Part shown: piece after piece, positions 17,642-27,893 of the stretch
Layout of the letters: each line of letters starts with the position of its first letter
How positions within the stretch are numbered: the first letter of the stretch is position 1
Source: Candidatus Pelagibacter sp.
GTDB lineage: Bacteria; Pseudomonadota; Alphaproteobacteria; Pelagibacterales; Pelagibacteraceae
Direction of reading: 5' to 3'
NCBI GenBank assembly: GCA_002692055.1
Contig: NZJW01000003.1
Coordinates: 1 to 35,165 of the forward strand
Length of the DNA stretch: 35,165 nt
Notes under the pieces: generated by a model
Database searches by the model: none
Seen by the model: only the letters and a program-made list of their open reading frames with translations
What the model was told of the DNA's origin: nothing
Made by a program: the position numbers and the translations under genes

Positions 17642-18609
17642 TGTTATCAACGCAACAACCAGATTTAAAAATTTCAGTAAAGCAAACATTCAATATAGAT
17701 AGCGATCTTGAAGCACTGGCATTTTCTGAAAAGAATGATTATGTCCCTGAAATAGATCCCAGTTATATTTTTGATAAAGAAACTACTTTAGCTATACTTG
17801 CTGGGTTTACAAATAATAAAAGAGTGATGGTACAAGGTTTTCACGGGACAGGTAAATCAACTCATATTGAACAAATTGCTGCAAGATTAAATTGGCCTTG
17901 TGTAAGAGTCAATCTAGATAGTCATATAAGCCGTATTGATCTGATTGGTAAAGATGCGATTGTGGTAAAAGAAGGAAAGCAAATCACAGAATTTAAAGAG
18001 GGTATACTTCCATGGTCATTACAAAATCCAATTGCTCTTGTTTTTGACGAATATGATGCTGGTAGACCAGATGTAATGTTTGTAATTCAAAGAGTATTGG
18101 AAAGTGAGGGAAAATTTACTTTATTGGACAAAAATAAAGTTATTAAACCAAATAATTCTTTTAGATTATTTGCTACGGCAAATACAATTGGTTTAGGTGA
18201 TACGTCTGGATTATACCACGGTACACAACAAATCAATCAAGGACAAATGGATAGATGGAATATAGTAACAACTTTAAATTATTTAGATCCCTCAAAAGAA
18301 GAAGAGATTATTTTAGCTAAATGTAATTATTTAAATAATAGTGAAGGTAAACAAATTATAAAAAATATGGTTCAGGTAGCAAATCTAACGCGAAATGGCT
18401 TTGCTAATGGAGATATTTCAACCGTTATGAGTCCAAGGACGGTCCTGACATGGGCTGATAATTACAATATATTTTCTGATCTTAAACATTCATTTAAAGT
18501 TTCTTTTCTAAATAGGTGTGATGAATTAGAAAGACCAATTATCTCAGAATATTATCAAAGGTGTTTTGGTGAAGATATCCTATCAAAAAAAGTAAGTCAT
18601 AATAAATAG
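17641..18609 (+). CDS. cobS: CobS-family AAA+ ATPase (aerobic cobaltochelatase subunit CobS)
   Basis: VQGFHGTGKSTHIEQIAARLNWPCVRVNLDSHISRIDLIGKDAIV, ALVFDEYDAGRPDVMFVIQRVLE, FRLFATANTIGLGD. Confidence 0.94.
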   Translation: MLSTQQPDLKISVKQTFNIDSDLEALAFSEKNDYVPEIDPSYIFDKETTLAILAGFTNNKRVMVQGFHGTGKSTHIEQIAARLNWPCVRVNLDSHISRIDLIGKDAIVVKEGKQITEFKEGILPWSLQNPIALVFDEYDAGRPDVMFVIQRVLESEGKFTLLDKNKVIKPNNSFRLFATANTIGLGDTSGLYHGTQQINQGQMDRWNIVTTLNYLDPSKEEEIILAKCNYLNNSEGKQIIKNMVQVANLTRNGFANGDISTVMSPRTVLTWADNYNIFSDLKHSFKVSFLNRCDELERPIISEYYQRCFGEDILSKKVSHNK

Positions 18610-20394
18610 ATGGCTGATCAACCTGTCCTGGATAAATATAAAACTGCAATTCACTCCACTGCCAAGGCAATTGCAAGAAGTAGTCTTAATGAAAAAAAAG
18701 AGAAGTTTGATAAAATTTCAAAGCCCAAAATAATATCACACGAAAATAACGAGGAAATTCTTGAAGCAAGAGTTATATCAGATAGCGAAGCTTTAAAAAT
18801 TAAATATAGTGATGTAAATATTTTAAATAAAAATCAACCGTCAGGTACTGTAAGTAAATCTATCTATAATATTGCTGAAAAAATTAGATACGAAAAGATA
18901 GGCGCTGATCAATACAAAGGGATAAAAGATAATATGAACAAATTTTATCAAAAAAAAATATCTGAAAGCAATGTGCATTCTCAAAATTTTATAGCTGACG
19001 CCTTTGAAGCTTATCTAAGAAGTAAAGTAATGAATTTTTCTATTCCAGATAATAAAAAAGAAGATTTCAAAAGGTGGAATAAAATATTTGATACTAAAGT
19101 TGCAAAAAAAATTTTATCATTGACCAAAAGTATAGAAAATCAAAATGAATACAGTAAAAAAATAAACTCAATTATAAATGACTTAGAAATTCAAGATCAA
19201 AATCAAAATCCGCAAAACACTCAAAATGAAGATGAAAAAGAGGATGATAACAAGGAACAAGATAACGAAAAGCAACAATTACAAGAACAAGAAAATGAGC
19301 AGTCAAAAAACCCAGAATTTGATATGGAAAATCTTGTTCCTGAAGTTGATTTTGATCCAAGCCTAAATGATCAGGAAATTGCATTAGAAGATAGCGAAGA
19401 TGAAGATATTCAAACATCCAGGATAAAAAATAAAACCTCTAATGATATTAAAAAATACAAAATTTTTACGAATCAGTATGACAAAGTATTGGAAGCTAAT
19501 GAGCTCATTACAGAGGAAGAAATTTCAAAACTTAGAGACAATCTTGACATACAATTATCCTCGCTCCAATCATTTATTTCAAGACTTGCAAATAAATTAC
19601 AGCGCAAACTTTTAGCAAAGCAGAATAGATCATGGAATTTTGATCTTGAAGAAGGTTTGATAGATGCATCTAAATTACCGCGTATAATAATGGATCCATT
19701 TAATTCACTTTCCTATAAAAAGGAAAAAGATATTGATTTTAAAGATACGGTTGTAACTTTGCTAATTGATAATTCTGGATCAATGAGAGGACGACCAATA
19801 ACCATCGCTGCAATTTGTGCAGATATTCTATCCAGAACACTTGAACGCTGTTCAGTAAAAGTTGAAATTTTAGGTTTTACAACTTTAAACTGGAAGGGCG
19901 GAAAAAGTAGAGAACTTTGGATGAAACAAAAAAAAGAGTCTCCAGGAAGACTGAATGATTTGTGTCATATAATTTATAAATCTGCAGATACACCTTGGAG
20001 AAGATCAAAGAATAACCTTGGACTAATGCTAAAAGAAGGAATTTTAAAAGAAAATATAGATGGGGAAGCAATTTTATGGGCATATAATAGACTTAAGAAA
20101 AGAAAAGAGGAACGAAAAATTATAATGGTAATTTCTGATGGCGCTCCAGTTGACGATTCTACCTTATCAGTCAATCAAGCTAACTATTTGGAAAAACACT
20201 TAAAGAAAGTTGTAAAATGGATAGAAAAAAATTCAGAAATAGAAATAAATGCAATCGGTATTGGACATGATGTTACAAACTATTATGAAAAAGCTATAAA
20301 AATCGCTGACGTTCAAGAACTAGGTGATGCTATGGTAGATCAATTAGTTGAACTATTTATTAACTCACCCTTTAAAAATAGAATTTTGAATTAA
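18610..20394 (+). CDS. cobT: CobT-family VWA-domain protein (aerobic cobaltochelatase subunit CobT)
   Basis: Acidic central region followed by a VWA domain with [44 protein letters not shown]; adjacent to cobS. Confidence 0.93.
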   Translation: MADQPVLDKYKTAIHSTAKAIARSSLNEKKEKFDKISKPKIISHENNEEILEARVISDSEALKIKYSDVNILNKNQPSGTVSKSIYNIAEKIRYEKIGADQYKGIKDNMNKFYQKKISESNVHSQNFIADAFEAYLRSKVMNFSIPDNKKEDFKRWNKIFDTKVAKKILSLTKSIENQNEYSKKINSIINDLEIQDQNQNPQNTQNEDEKEDDNKEQDNEKQQLQEQENEQSKNPEFDMENLVPEVDFDPSLNDQEIALEDSEDEDIQTSRIKNKTSNDIKKYKIFTNQYDKVLEANELITEEEISKLRDNLDIQLSSLQSFISRLANKLQRKLLAKQNRSWNFDLEEGLIDASKLPRIIMDPFNSLSYKKEKDIDFKDTVVTLLIDNSGSMRGRPITIAAICADILSRTLERCSVKVEILGFTTLNWKGGKSRELWMKQKKESPGRLNDLCHIIYKSADTPWRRSKNNLGLMLKEGILKENIDGEAILWAYNRLKKRKEERKIIMVISDGAPVDDSTLSVNQANYLEKHLKKVVKWIEKNSEIEINAIGIGHDVTNYYEKAIKIADVQELGDAMVDQLVELFINSPFKNRILN

Positions 20395-20940
20395 ATTCAT
20401 ATTTATTAATATCAATCTAAAAGGTATTAACATTAACATTGCTATTATAATTTTGACTACAAAATCTCCTAACGCTAATGTAATCCAAGGTATATCAGTT
20501 CCGTAAAAAGCAATTGAAAAAAATAAAATAGTGTCAATTGCTGAAGAAATTATTGAAGATAAAAAAGGAGGTACAAACCAATATTTATGATTTCTTAATT
20601 TATCAAAAATATTTGCATCAAGCAATTGGGCGGTTAAAAATGCTATCCCTGAACCAATAACAATTCTTAAAGATATTAAATTATATTGGCCTATTGAGAA
20701 ATACAACGAGACAATAACGCCCCATACAAAACCAACCTGAATTACTTTTCTTGTAAAATTTATCCCATGAACTCTGTTGGATAAATCAGTTACTAAAAAA
20801 GCGATTGGATAAGTAAATGCACCCCATGTTAAAATATTCTGAAGATTTAAAAATTCAAAAGGTATTTGAACTAAATAATTAGATGCCAAAACAATTAGCA
20901 TCATCGAAAAAATATAAGGTATCAGTCGTGTATAACTCAA
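20365..20940 (-). CDS. VUT/YhhQ family protein, probable queuosine precursor transporter
   Basis: Multi-[21 protein letters not shown] and the [17 protein letters not shown]-terminus match the DUF165/VUT pattern. Confidence 0.85.
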   Translation of the reverse strand: MSYTRLIPYIFSMMLIVLASNYLVQIPFEFLNLQNILTWGAFTYPIAFLVTDLSNRVHGINFTRKVIQVGFVWGVIVSLYFSIGQYNLISLRIVIGSGIAFLTAQLLDANIFDKLRNHKYWFVPPFLSSIISSAIDTILFFSIAFYGTDIPWITLALGDFVVKIIIAMLMLIPFRLILINMNLIQNSIFKG

Positions 20941-21230
20941 TTAGCTTTAGCTTTTGTTTTGATCATTAGAGCTTTTTTAATTTTTTTAATTCTTGGAGCC
21001 AAATTTTTATTTTTTGCTCTAACTAAAAATTGATCTAAACCACCGCGAAAATCCACAGCCTTTAAAGCGCGAGTAGAAATTTTTAAATTTACTTTTTTTT
21101 TTAATATTTCGCTTTTAAGTGATACTTTTTTGAGATTCGGATAGAATTTTCTTTTAGTCTTATTATTTGCATGAGACACTTTGTGTCCACTCATAGGTTT
21201 TTTACCAGTTAATTCACAAATGTTTGCCAT
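20937..21230 (-). CDS. rpmB: 50S ribosomal protein L28
   Basis: MANICELTGKKPMSGHKVSHANNKTKRKFYPNL is canonical L28. Confidence 0.98.
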   Translation of the reverse strand: MANICELTGKKPMSGHKVSHANNKTKRKFYPNLKKVSLKSEILKKKVNLKISTRALKAVDFRGGLDQFLVRAKNKNLAPRIKKIKKALMIKTKAKAN

Positions 21231-21353
21231 AAGTCCAAAGGATATATTTCCTTAAAATGTCTTGGTCAAGCAATTTTTAACCTGTGATATAATATATGAA
21301 TTTGACAATTCGAATTTACAGGCATATTTGTTAATGAATTACATCAATAATTA

Positions 21354-22412
21354 ATGTTTGATATTTATTTACCGATTGCAGAAGTTTACATCAATGTTCC
21401 CTTGTTACTGATAATTAGTGCTGCAGTTGGTTTTTTAACCGGATTGCTTGGAATAGGAGGAGGATTTCTAATGACTCCCATCTTAATTTTTTTAGGTATA
21501 CCCCCAATTTATGCTGTAGCCAATGGTGCTAATAATATTCTTGCAGCTTCAGTATCTGGGTCTTTGGCACATTATTTTAAAAATCAGATAGATGTAAAGA
21601 TGGGTATATTAATTTTAATAGGAGGTCTTGTAGGATCAATTCTTGGTATTGAAATTTTTTCATTCTTTTTAAAAAAGGGTTCGATTAATAACTTAATATC
21701 AATCTCATATTTTTTTCTGTTAAGCGCTATTGGTATATTAATGTTTTATGAGAGCTTAAGTGAAATGAGGCGTATCAGGAATAATAAATTTATCAAACGT
21801 CGTCTTCATCAACATTATTGGATACACAATTTACCTTTTAAAGTTAGAATTCACGCGTCAAAACTTTATATTAGTGCGATAGGACCAATTATTTTTGGTA
21901 TTTTAATAGGATTAATTTCGTCATTACTTGGAGTTGGTGGAGGCTTTATATTAGTTCCGATACTAATATATGTATTGGGTATGCCGGCAAGGTTAGTGCC
22001 AGGAACATCATTATTTGCAATGATATTTGTTATGATTATTGTAACATTGCTTCATGCGATTTCAAATAATACGATAGATTTATATCTAGTTTTGATTTTA
22101 GCATTTGGATCAGTAATAGGAGCACAATTTGGTTCATTTATTAGTAGTAAGTTGGCAGGTGAGGAACTAAGGGGCTTATTGTCATTACTGATTTTAACTT
22201 TTGGTTTTAAATTTGGATACGATTTATATTTTTCAAAAATTTTGCCATCGCTAAATATTACTAATACACATAATCTAGAATTTAATAATTTTACGAAATT
22301 TTTGATTAATATTTCTGAAAATCATTCGATAATATATGGCATCACCTCTGTTACTGTTGCTATTGGTATTGGTATTATTGTGGCATATTCATTTAAGAAA
22401 TTGCTTAAATGA
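21354..22412 (+). CDS. TauE/SafE (TSUP) family sulfite/anion exporter
   Basis: Duplicated GFLTGLLGIGGGFLMTPILIFLGIPPIYAVANGA and GLISSLLGVGGGFILVPILIYVLGMPARLVPGTSLF motifs. Confidence 0.94.
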   Translation: MFDIYLPIAEVYINVPLLLIISAAVGFLTGLLGIGGGFLMTPILIFLGIPPIYAVANGANNILAASVSGSLAHYFKNQIDVKMGILILIGGLVGSILGIEIFSFFLKKGSINNLISISYFFLLSAIGILMFYESLSEMRRIRNNKFIKRRLHQHYWIHNLPFKVRIHASKLYISAIGPIIFGILIGLISSLLGVGGGFILVPILIYVLGMPARLVPGTSLFAMIFVMIIVTLLHAISNNTIDLYLVLILAFGSVIGAQFGSFISSKLAGEELRGLLSLLILTFGFKFGYDLYFSKILPSLNITNTHNLEFNNFTKFLINISENHSIIYGITSVTVAIGIGIIVAYSFKKLLK

Positions 22413-22837
22413 ATAATTTAAAAATTATTAAAACTCTATGTTATAGCGGACTTATACCATTTTACGTTTTATCAGTTTTAAACTTTTACGTTAAGAGTTT
22501 TATTATAATAGATATATTTACAATTTACTCTTTAGTAATTTTAAGTTTTTTGTTTGGATCAACATGGTTATACTTAATTATCGTTGAAACTAAGGAAAAT
22601 ATAAAACTATTTTTATTATTCGTAATACTCAGTCCTATATTTTTGATTTTATGTGAAATATTTTTAAAAATTCAAATTAAGCTTTTGATTTTTGCAATAT
22701 TTTTTTTTTTAGTACAGCTATTAGATAATAAGTTTTTAAAAAACCTTGATTACCTAAAAATTAGAAAAAAATTAACTATTTTAGTAATTGTTTCTCATAT
22801 TTTAATTTTAATTAGCATTTACCCCAACGGCATCTGA
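22409..22837 (+). CDS. Small four/five-TM membrane protein, DUF3429/TMEM69-like
   Basis: YSGLIPFYVLSVL...YSLVILSFLFGSTWLY resembles the DUF3429 pattern (GxxPF, Y..xILSFLxGxxW). 4-bp overlap with the TauE gene. Confidence 0.6.
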   Translation: MNNLKIIKTLCYSGLIPFYVLSVLNFYVKSFIIIDIFTIYSLVILSFLFGSTWLYLIIVETKENIKLFLLFVILSPIFLILCEIFLKIQIKLLIFAIFFFLVQLLDNKFLKNLDYLKIRKKLTILVIVSHILILISIYPNGI

Positions 22838-23860
22838 AATATTTTTTAAACCATCTTTTCTTATCAAATTCATCAGTTCTTTATTGATGCGAGATGCAAC
22901 ATAAGGACCTCTAAAAACTATAGCGGTGTATAACTGAAGTAGATTTGCACCACATTTAATTTTTTCGTAAGCCGAAAAACCATCACTTACACCCCCAGCA
23001 CCTATTATAGGTATTTTACCCTTAAAGTTTTTGTAAAATTTTTTAATTACCTGATTTGAAATTAAATTTAAAGGATAACCAGATAACCCTCCCTCTTTAT
23101 TTTTATTTATATCTAATAGTAATTCTTTCCCAACAACTGTTGTATTTGTTAAAACTAAACCATCTATTTTTTTTTCTAGGAAAATTTCTGATAAAGCGTC
23201 AATTTCTGAATTATCTAAATTTGGTGAAAGTTTAAATATAATAGCTTTATTTTCTTTTATATTTTTTTTAAAATTATGAAGTAAATTTATAAGGTCAGTA
23301 ATTTTTTTTATATCATGTAAATTTCTTAAATTAGGAGTATTTGGTGACGAAATATTAATGGTAATATAATCAGCCTGTTGATAAAATTTTTTAATACAGA
23401 GTAAATAGTCATCTTCTTTTGTCGCATTTTCTTTGTTAGGACCAATATTAATCCCGAGAACACCTTGTTTAGGATTATTTTTAATTCTTTCATAAACTCT
23501 TTCCATCCCCTCGTTTGGAAAACCTAGGCTATTTATTATTGCATTGTCGCTATTTAATCTAAAGACTCTCGGTTTAGGATTCCCATCTTGTGGCTTAGGA
23601 GTAATTGTTCCAACCTCAGAAAAAGCAAAACCTAACTTATAAATCGAATTGTAAACTTCTGCATTTTTATCAAATCCTGCTGCTAAACCTATTGGATTTT
23701 GAAAATTAATACCAAAAACTTTTGACTTTAAAGTATTATCAGTCTTAAGTTTAAATAAGTCAAAAGGGATAATTTTTTTTTTTAAGAATTTAATAGCAAA
23801 TTCATGTGCAACTTCAGGATCCGTTTGTTTCAAAAACGAATTGAATATTTGATATAACAT
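22808..23860 (-). CDS. pyrD: Quinone-dependent dihydroorotate dehydrogenase (class 2)
   Basis: NPIGLAAGFDKNAEVYN, FAFSEVGTITPKPQDGNPKPRVFRL, ITINISSPNTPNLRNL, and PIIGAGGVSDGFSAYEKIKCGANLLQLYTA. Confidence 0.97.
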   Translation of the reverse strand: MLYQIFNSFLKQTDPEVAHEFAIKFLKKKIIPFDLFKLKTDNTLKSKVFGINFQNPIGLAAGFDKNAEVYNSIYKLGFAFSEVGTITPKPQDGNPKPRVFRLNSDNAIINSLGFPNEGMERVYERIKNNPKQGVLGINIGPNKENATKEDDYLLCIKKFYQQADYITINISSPNTPNLRNLHDIKKITDLINLLHNFKKNIKENKAIIFKLSPNLDNSEIDALSEIFLEKKIDGLVLTNTTVVGKELLLDINKNKEGGLSGYPLNLISNQVIKKFYKNFKGKIPIIGAGGVSDGFSAYEKIKCGANLLQLYTAIVFRGPYVASRINKELMNLIRKDGLKNISDAVGVNAN

Positions 23861-23861
23861 A

Positions 23862-25421
23862 TTATCTCTTTAAACTGTCTTCTAATAATTTGATAGTTTC
23901 TTTACGTCCAAAAAAACTGATGAATGAACCCATCCTTGGGCCTTGCTCGTCTCCAAAAACTATTTCATATATGGCTTTAAACCAATCTCTCAACTTTTCT
24001 TTTGGATAATATTTTTTTCCTACACTAAAAACTTCTGTTTGAATTTCTGCAGGGTCTTTACCTTCGGGCATTTCTTTGAGAACACTAATTAAGTCTGATA
24101 TTGCTTTATTTTCATTTTCATTAGCTGTTCTATATTTTTTTAATGGTTTAACTATATCATTGAAGTATTGAATGGCATTTTTTATTAATTTTTTTAAAAT
24201 TGGATGTTCATCTTTATTAATTTTTACATTATAATTTTTAATAAATTTCCATAAAACCTCTTCACTCTCTGCGTTACTAGCACTAACTAAATTTAATAGT
24301 ACACCAAATGATATCACATTTTTTTCTTTAGGAGGTTTTCCATCATGAACATGCCAAACTGGATTTCCCAACTGTTCTTTAGCTTCCTGTTTCTCAAATT
24401 TTTCAAGGAAAGTTAAATATTCGTCGACTGCTTTTGGTATTACTTGAGGATAGAGTTTTTTTGCACGTCGTGGATTTTGATACATATATAAAGCTAAACT
24501 CTCTTGTGTCGCATATCTTAACCATTCCTCAATTGTTATTCCATTTCCTTTAGACTTTGAAATTTTCTCACCTTTTTCATCTAAAAATAGTTCATAAGCA
24601 AATCCATTTGGTGGTGATGAACCAAGTATTTTACATATTTGAGAAGAGAGTTCTGCGCTTGGGATTAAATCTTTTCCATACATTTCAAAATCTACTTTAA
24701 GAGCTGACCATCTCATAGCCCAGTCAACTTTCCATTGCAATTTACAAAGTCCATTTACAACTTTTGTTTTTAATTTTTTACCAAAGTTATCAAATACAAC
24801 TTCATTGTTTTTATCGTCAATTTCTATAATGGGTATCTCGAGTACTTTACTTGTCTCTTGACATACGGGTAAAAAGGGGCTGTATGTTTTTTTCCTTTCA
24901 GGTCCTAAGGTTGGTAAAATAATATTCATAATTTTTTCGTAATTTTTTAAAACCTTGAGTAGCTCTGCATTAAATTCTCCATCTTGGTACATTTGCGTCG
25001 AACTTTTGAAATCGTACTTAAATTTAAACTTATTTAAAAAAGTTCTGAGCATTTCATTATTATATTCTCCAAAACTTGAATATTTGTTAAATGGGTCAGG
25101 AACAATGGAAAGAGGTTTATTTAAATTTTGATAAAGCAACTCACTATTCGGAATATTTTCTGGAACTTTTCTTAAACCATCCATATCATCAGAAAAAGTA
25201 TACAACTTGACTGGGATGTCTGATATTTTCTTAAAAGCTTGAATAATCATAGATGTTCGACAAACTTCTCCAAATGTTCCAATATGGGGTAACCCACTTG
25301 GTCCATAACCGGTTTGAAATAAAACATGACCTTTTTTTTCTAGAGCCTTACCTCTCTTTTTTAATATTGATCTAGCCTCAACAAATGGCCATGCGTTTGA
25401 TTTTAAAAATTCAGATTTCAT
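23862..25421 (-). CDS. lysS: Lysyl-tRNA synthetase, class I
   Basis: HIGH-like PHIGTFGEV and KISKSKGNG signatures. Class I LysRS architecture, typical of alphaproteobacteria and archaea. Confidence 0.95.
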   Translation of the reverse strand: MKSEFLKSNAWPFVEARSILKKRGKALEKKGHVLFQTGYGPSGLPHIGTFGEVCRTSMIIQAFKKISDIPVKLYTFSDDMDGLRKVPENIPNSELLYQNLNKPLSIVPDPFNKYSSFGEYNNEMLRTFLNKFKFKYDFKSSTQMYQDGEFNAELLKVLKNYEKIMNIILPTLGPERKKTYSPFLPVCQETSKVLEIPIIEIDDKNNEVVFDNFGKKLKTKVVNGLCKLQWKVDWAMRWSALKVDFEMYGKDLIPSAELSSQICKILGSSPPNGFAYELFLDEKGEKISKSKGNGITIEEWLRYATQESLALYMYQNPRRAKKLYPQVIPKAVDEYLTFLEKFEKQEAKEQLGNPVWHVHDGKPPKEKNVISFGVLLNLVSASNAESEEVLWKFIKNYNVKINKDEHPILKKLIKNAIQYFNDIVKPLKKYRTANENENKAISDLISVLKEMPEGKDPAEIQTEVFSVGKKYYPKEKLRDWFKAIYEIVFGDEQGPRMGSFISFFGRKETIKLLEDSLKR

Positions 25422-25470
25422 AAATGTTTTGTTTATAGGCTAAAATAGAGTTTTTTCAAATTACAAACAT

Positions 25471-26970
25471 TTGAATGATTGTCTAATAAAAATATTAATA
25501 TATTTTCTAATTAATTGCTTCGATATGAATTCTGGATTAAAAACTACTTTTTTAATAATTGGATATCTTATCATTATTTTGTCAGTATTTATGGTAATTC
25601 CTCATATTATAGAAATTACAATAGGTGACAAATCACAACATTTTTTAGTTACCGGTATTTTATCCGCATTTGTTGGAACGTTGTTAGTCTTAATAAGTCA
25701 AACAAAAGACAGGTTGTTAAACGTACAACAAGCTTTTCTCATGACTAACCTGGCCTGGTTGTCTATATGTTTTTTTGGAGCACTTCCTTTTTACTTTTCA
25801 TCTTTAGACTTAACTTTCGTTGATTCTTTTTTTGAGAGCGTATCAGGAATTACAACTACTGGATCAACAATTTTACCAGAAGTTGAAAAAGCATCTAAAG
25901 GTATATTAATTTGGAGATCTTTGTTGCAATGGCTTGGTGGTATTGGCATTATTGTCATGGCGATAACAATCCTGCCTTTATTAAATATTGGTGGGATGCA
26001 ATTGTTCAGATCAGAAGGCATGGAAGTTGAAAAAGTGGTACCCAAAAGTACTGAAATTGCACTTTCTATTACCAAAATTTATATTGTAATAACATTATTA
26101 TGTTCATTGGCATATTGGTTGACTGGCATGAATTTGTTTGATGCAATTAATCACTCTCTAACTACAGTTTCCACAGGTGGTTACTCTACGCACAGTCAAT
26201 CTATAGGGCATTTCAATAGCGCAATAATTGAAATTGTAGCTATTATATTTATCATTACAGGGAGTATCCCCTTTTTAGCATATATAAAATTTACTCGTGG
26301 TAACTTATTGGTTTTCTTTCAAGACAAACAAATTAGTGGTTTCATTTTCATACTAATTGGGTCAATAATTATTATTTTCTCACATTCACTTATCAACTCC
26401 CAAGAAAATATAATTAACAGTCTAAGAGATGCGGCCTTTAATGTAACTTCAATCATTACAGGCACCGGATATACAACAAAAAACTATAGTAACTGGGGAA
26501 ATTTTTCGGTTTTTTTCTTTCTTATACTGATGTTTATTGGTGGTTGCTCTGCATCAACAACTTGCGGTATTAAAATTTTTAGATTTCAAATAATTTTATC
26601 ATTCATAGATAGGCAAATTAAACAAATTTTTTACCCTAATGGTATATTCCCTATTAAATATAATAATCAAAACATAAATGATCGATTTTTAACTTCTGTT
26701 TTAGCGTTTGTGTGCTTATATATATTTATCTTTTTTATATTAACTCTATGCCTTTCGCTCACTGGTTTAGATTTAATTACTTCAGTTTCTGCAGCAGCCA
26801 CTTCTATATCAAATGTTGGTCCTGGACTTGGTCCAATAATAGGACCAGAAGGAAACTTTTCATTATTATCTGACAGCGCTAAATGGATGTTAAGTCTAGG
26901 AATGCTAATAGGCAGATTAGAACTTCTAACAGTATTGGTCTTATTTCTTCCAGCTTTTTGGCGAAATTAA
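25471..26970 (+). CDS. trkH: TrkH family potassium uptake protein (likely start at 25525, MNSGLKTTF)
   Basis: Four selectivity-loop-like segments: SGITTTGSTI, TVSTGGYSTH, SIITGTGYTTK, SISNVGPGLGP. The alternative start gives a more standard N-terminus. Confidence 0.92.
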   Translation: MNDCLIKILIYFLINCFDMNSGLKTTFLIIGYLIIILSVFMVIPHIIEITIGDKSQHFLVTGILSAFVGTLLVLISQTKDRLLNVQQAFLMTNLAWLSICFFGALPFYFSSLDLTFVDSFFESVSGITTTGSTILPEVEKASKGILIWRSLLQWLGGIGIIVMAITILPLLNIGGMQLFRSEGMEVEKVVPKSTEIALSITKIYIVITLLCSLAYWLTGMNLFDAINHSLTTVSTGGYSTHSQSIGHFNSAIIEIVAIIFIITGSIPFLAYIKFTRGNLLVFFQDKQISGFIFILIGSIIIIFSHSLINSQENIINSLRDAAFNVTSIITGTGYTTKNYSNWGNFSVFFFLILMFIGGCSASTTCGIKIFRFQIILSFIDRQIKQIFYPNGIFPIKYNNQNINDRFLTSVLAFVCLYIFIFFILTLCLSLTGLDLITSVSAAATSISNVGPGLGPIIGPEGNFSLLSDSAKWMLSLGMLIGRLELLTVLVLFLPAFWRN

Positions 26971-27893
26971 TTTGACAAACACCAATCTATAATTGCTTTT
27001 TGTCCATGCAGTCTGTTTTCTGCTTGGACCCAAACTAAAGACTGTTTTCCATCAATAACTGATGATGTTACTTCTTCTTCTCTGGCTGCGGGTAAGACGT
27101 GAAGATAAATTGCATCTTTTTTCGCAAATGTCATTAATTTGTCGTTTATCTGAAAACTTCTTAAACTCTTTTTTTTCTTTTTTGTATCACCTTTATCCCC
27201 CATTGAAACCCATTTGTCAGACATAATACAATCTACTCCTTTTATTCCTTTTTTTGGATCATGAAATATATCTATTTTTCCATTGTTATTTTCTGCCCAA
27301 TCCAGAACTTTCTTGGATGGCAAATGTTTTTTAGGTACACAGATATTAAGATTGAATTCAAATTGAACAGCAGCTTCAACTGCAGAATTAGCTACATTAT
27401 TTCCATCTCCAACCCATGCAACTTTTGCACCTTTTATTGAACCTTTTTTTTCTTCGAAAGTCATAACATCACTAAGTAGCTGACAGGGATGACTTAAATT
27501 TGTGAGGCCATTAATTAATGGAACAGTTAATAATTTTGAAAGATCCAATAATGTTTGATGCTTAAATGTTCTAAACATTACAATATCTGAAAAACTAGAA
27601 ATAACTTTGGCAGTATCTTCAACGCTCTCATTACCTTTTCCTAAATGCATATCATTTGAATTCATGACAATAGTCCCGCCGCCGAGTTGTCTCATGGCTA
27701 TGTCAAAAGAAAGTCTAGTCCTAGTAGAGGGTTTTTCAAATACCATTAAGAGCAATTTATCTTTTGCATGAGATTGCTCGGAAATAATTACTTTACCCAA
27801 TTTAGATTGTTTCAATTTTCTTCTTTTTGCCTCTGATAAAATATTTTGTAAATCAGATTTTGATATCATAGATAGATCTAAGAAATGTTTCAT
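26967..27893 (-). CDS. argF: Ornithine carbamoyltransferase
   Basis: FEKPSTRTRLSFDIAMRQLGG, NGLTNLSHPCQLLSDVMT, HVLPAAREEEVT. Confidence 0.97.
   Translation of the reverse strand: MKHFLDLSMISKSDLQNILSEAKRRKLKQSKLGKVIISEQSHAKDKLLLMVFEKPSTRTRLSFDIAMRQLGGGTIVMNSNDMHLGKGNESVEDTAKVISSFSDIVMFRTFKHQTLLDLSKLLTVPLINGLTNLSHPCQLLSDVMTFEEKKGSIKGAKVAWVGDGNNVANSAVEAAVQFEFNLNICVPKKHLPSKKVLDWAENNNGKIDIFHDPKKGIKGVDCIMSDKWVSMGDKGDTKKKKKSLRSFQINDKLMTFAKKDAIYLHVLPAAREEEVTSSVIDGKQSLVWVQAENRLHGQKAIIDWCLSN

Noticed and set aside
19172-20174. Three - strand ORFs (19172..19417, 19877..20083, 19974..20174)
   Set aside because: All antisense inside cobT with no family-like sequence.
23862-25421. Class I LysRS as a possible horizontal transfer from archaea
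   Set aside because: Class I LysRS is the normal form in alphaproteobacteria, so it is not unusual here.
25791-26075. 94-aa - strand ORF
   Set aside because: Antisense within trkH.
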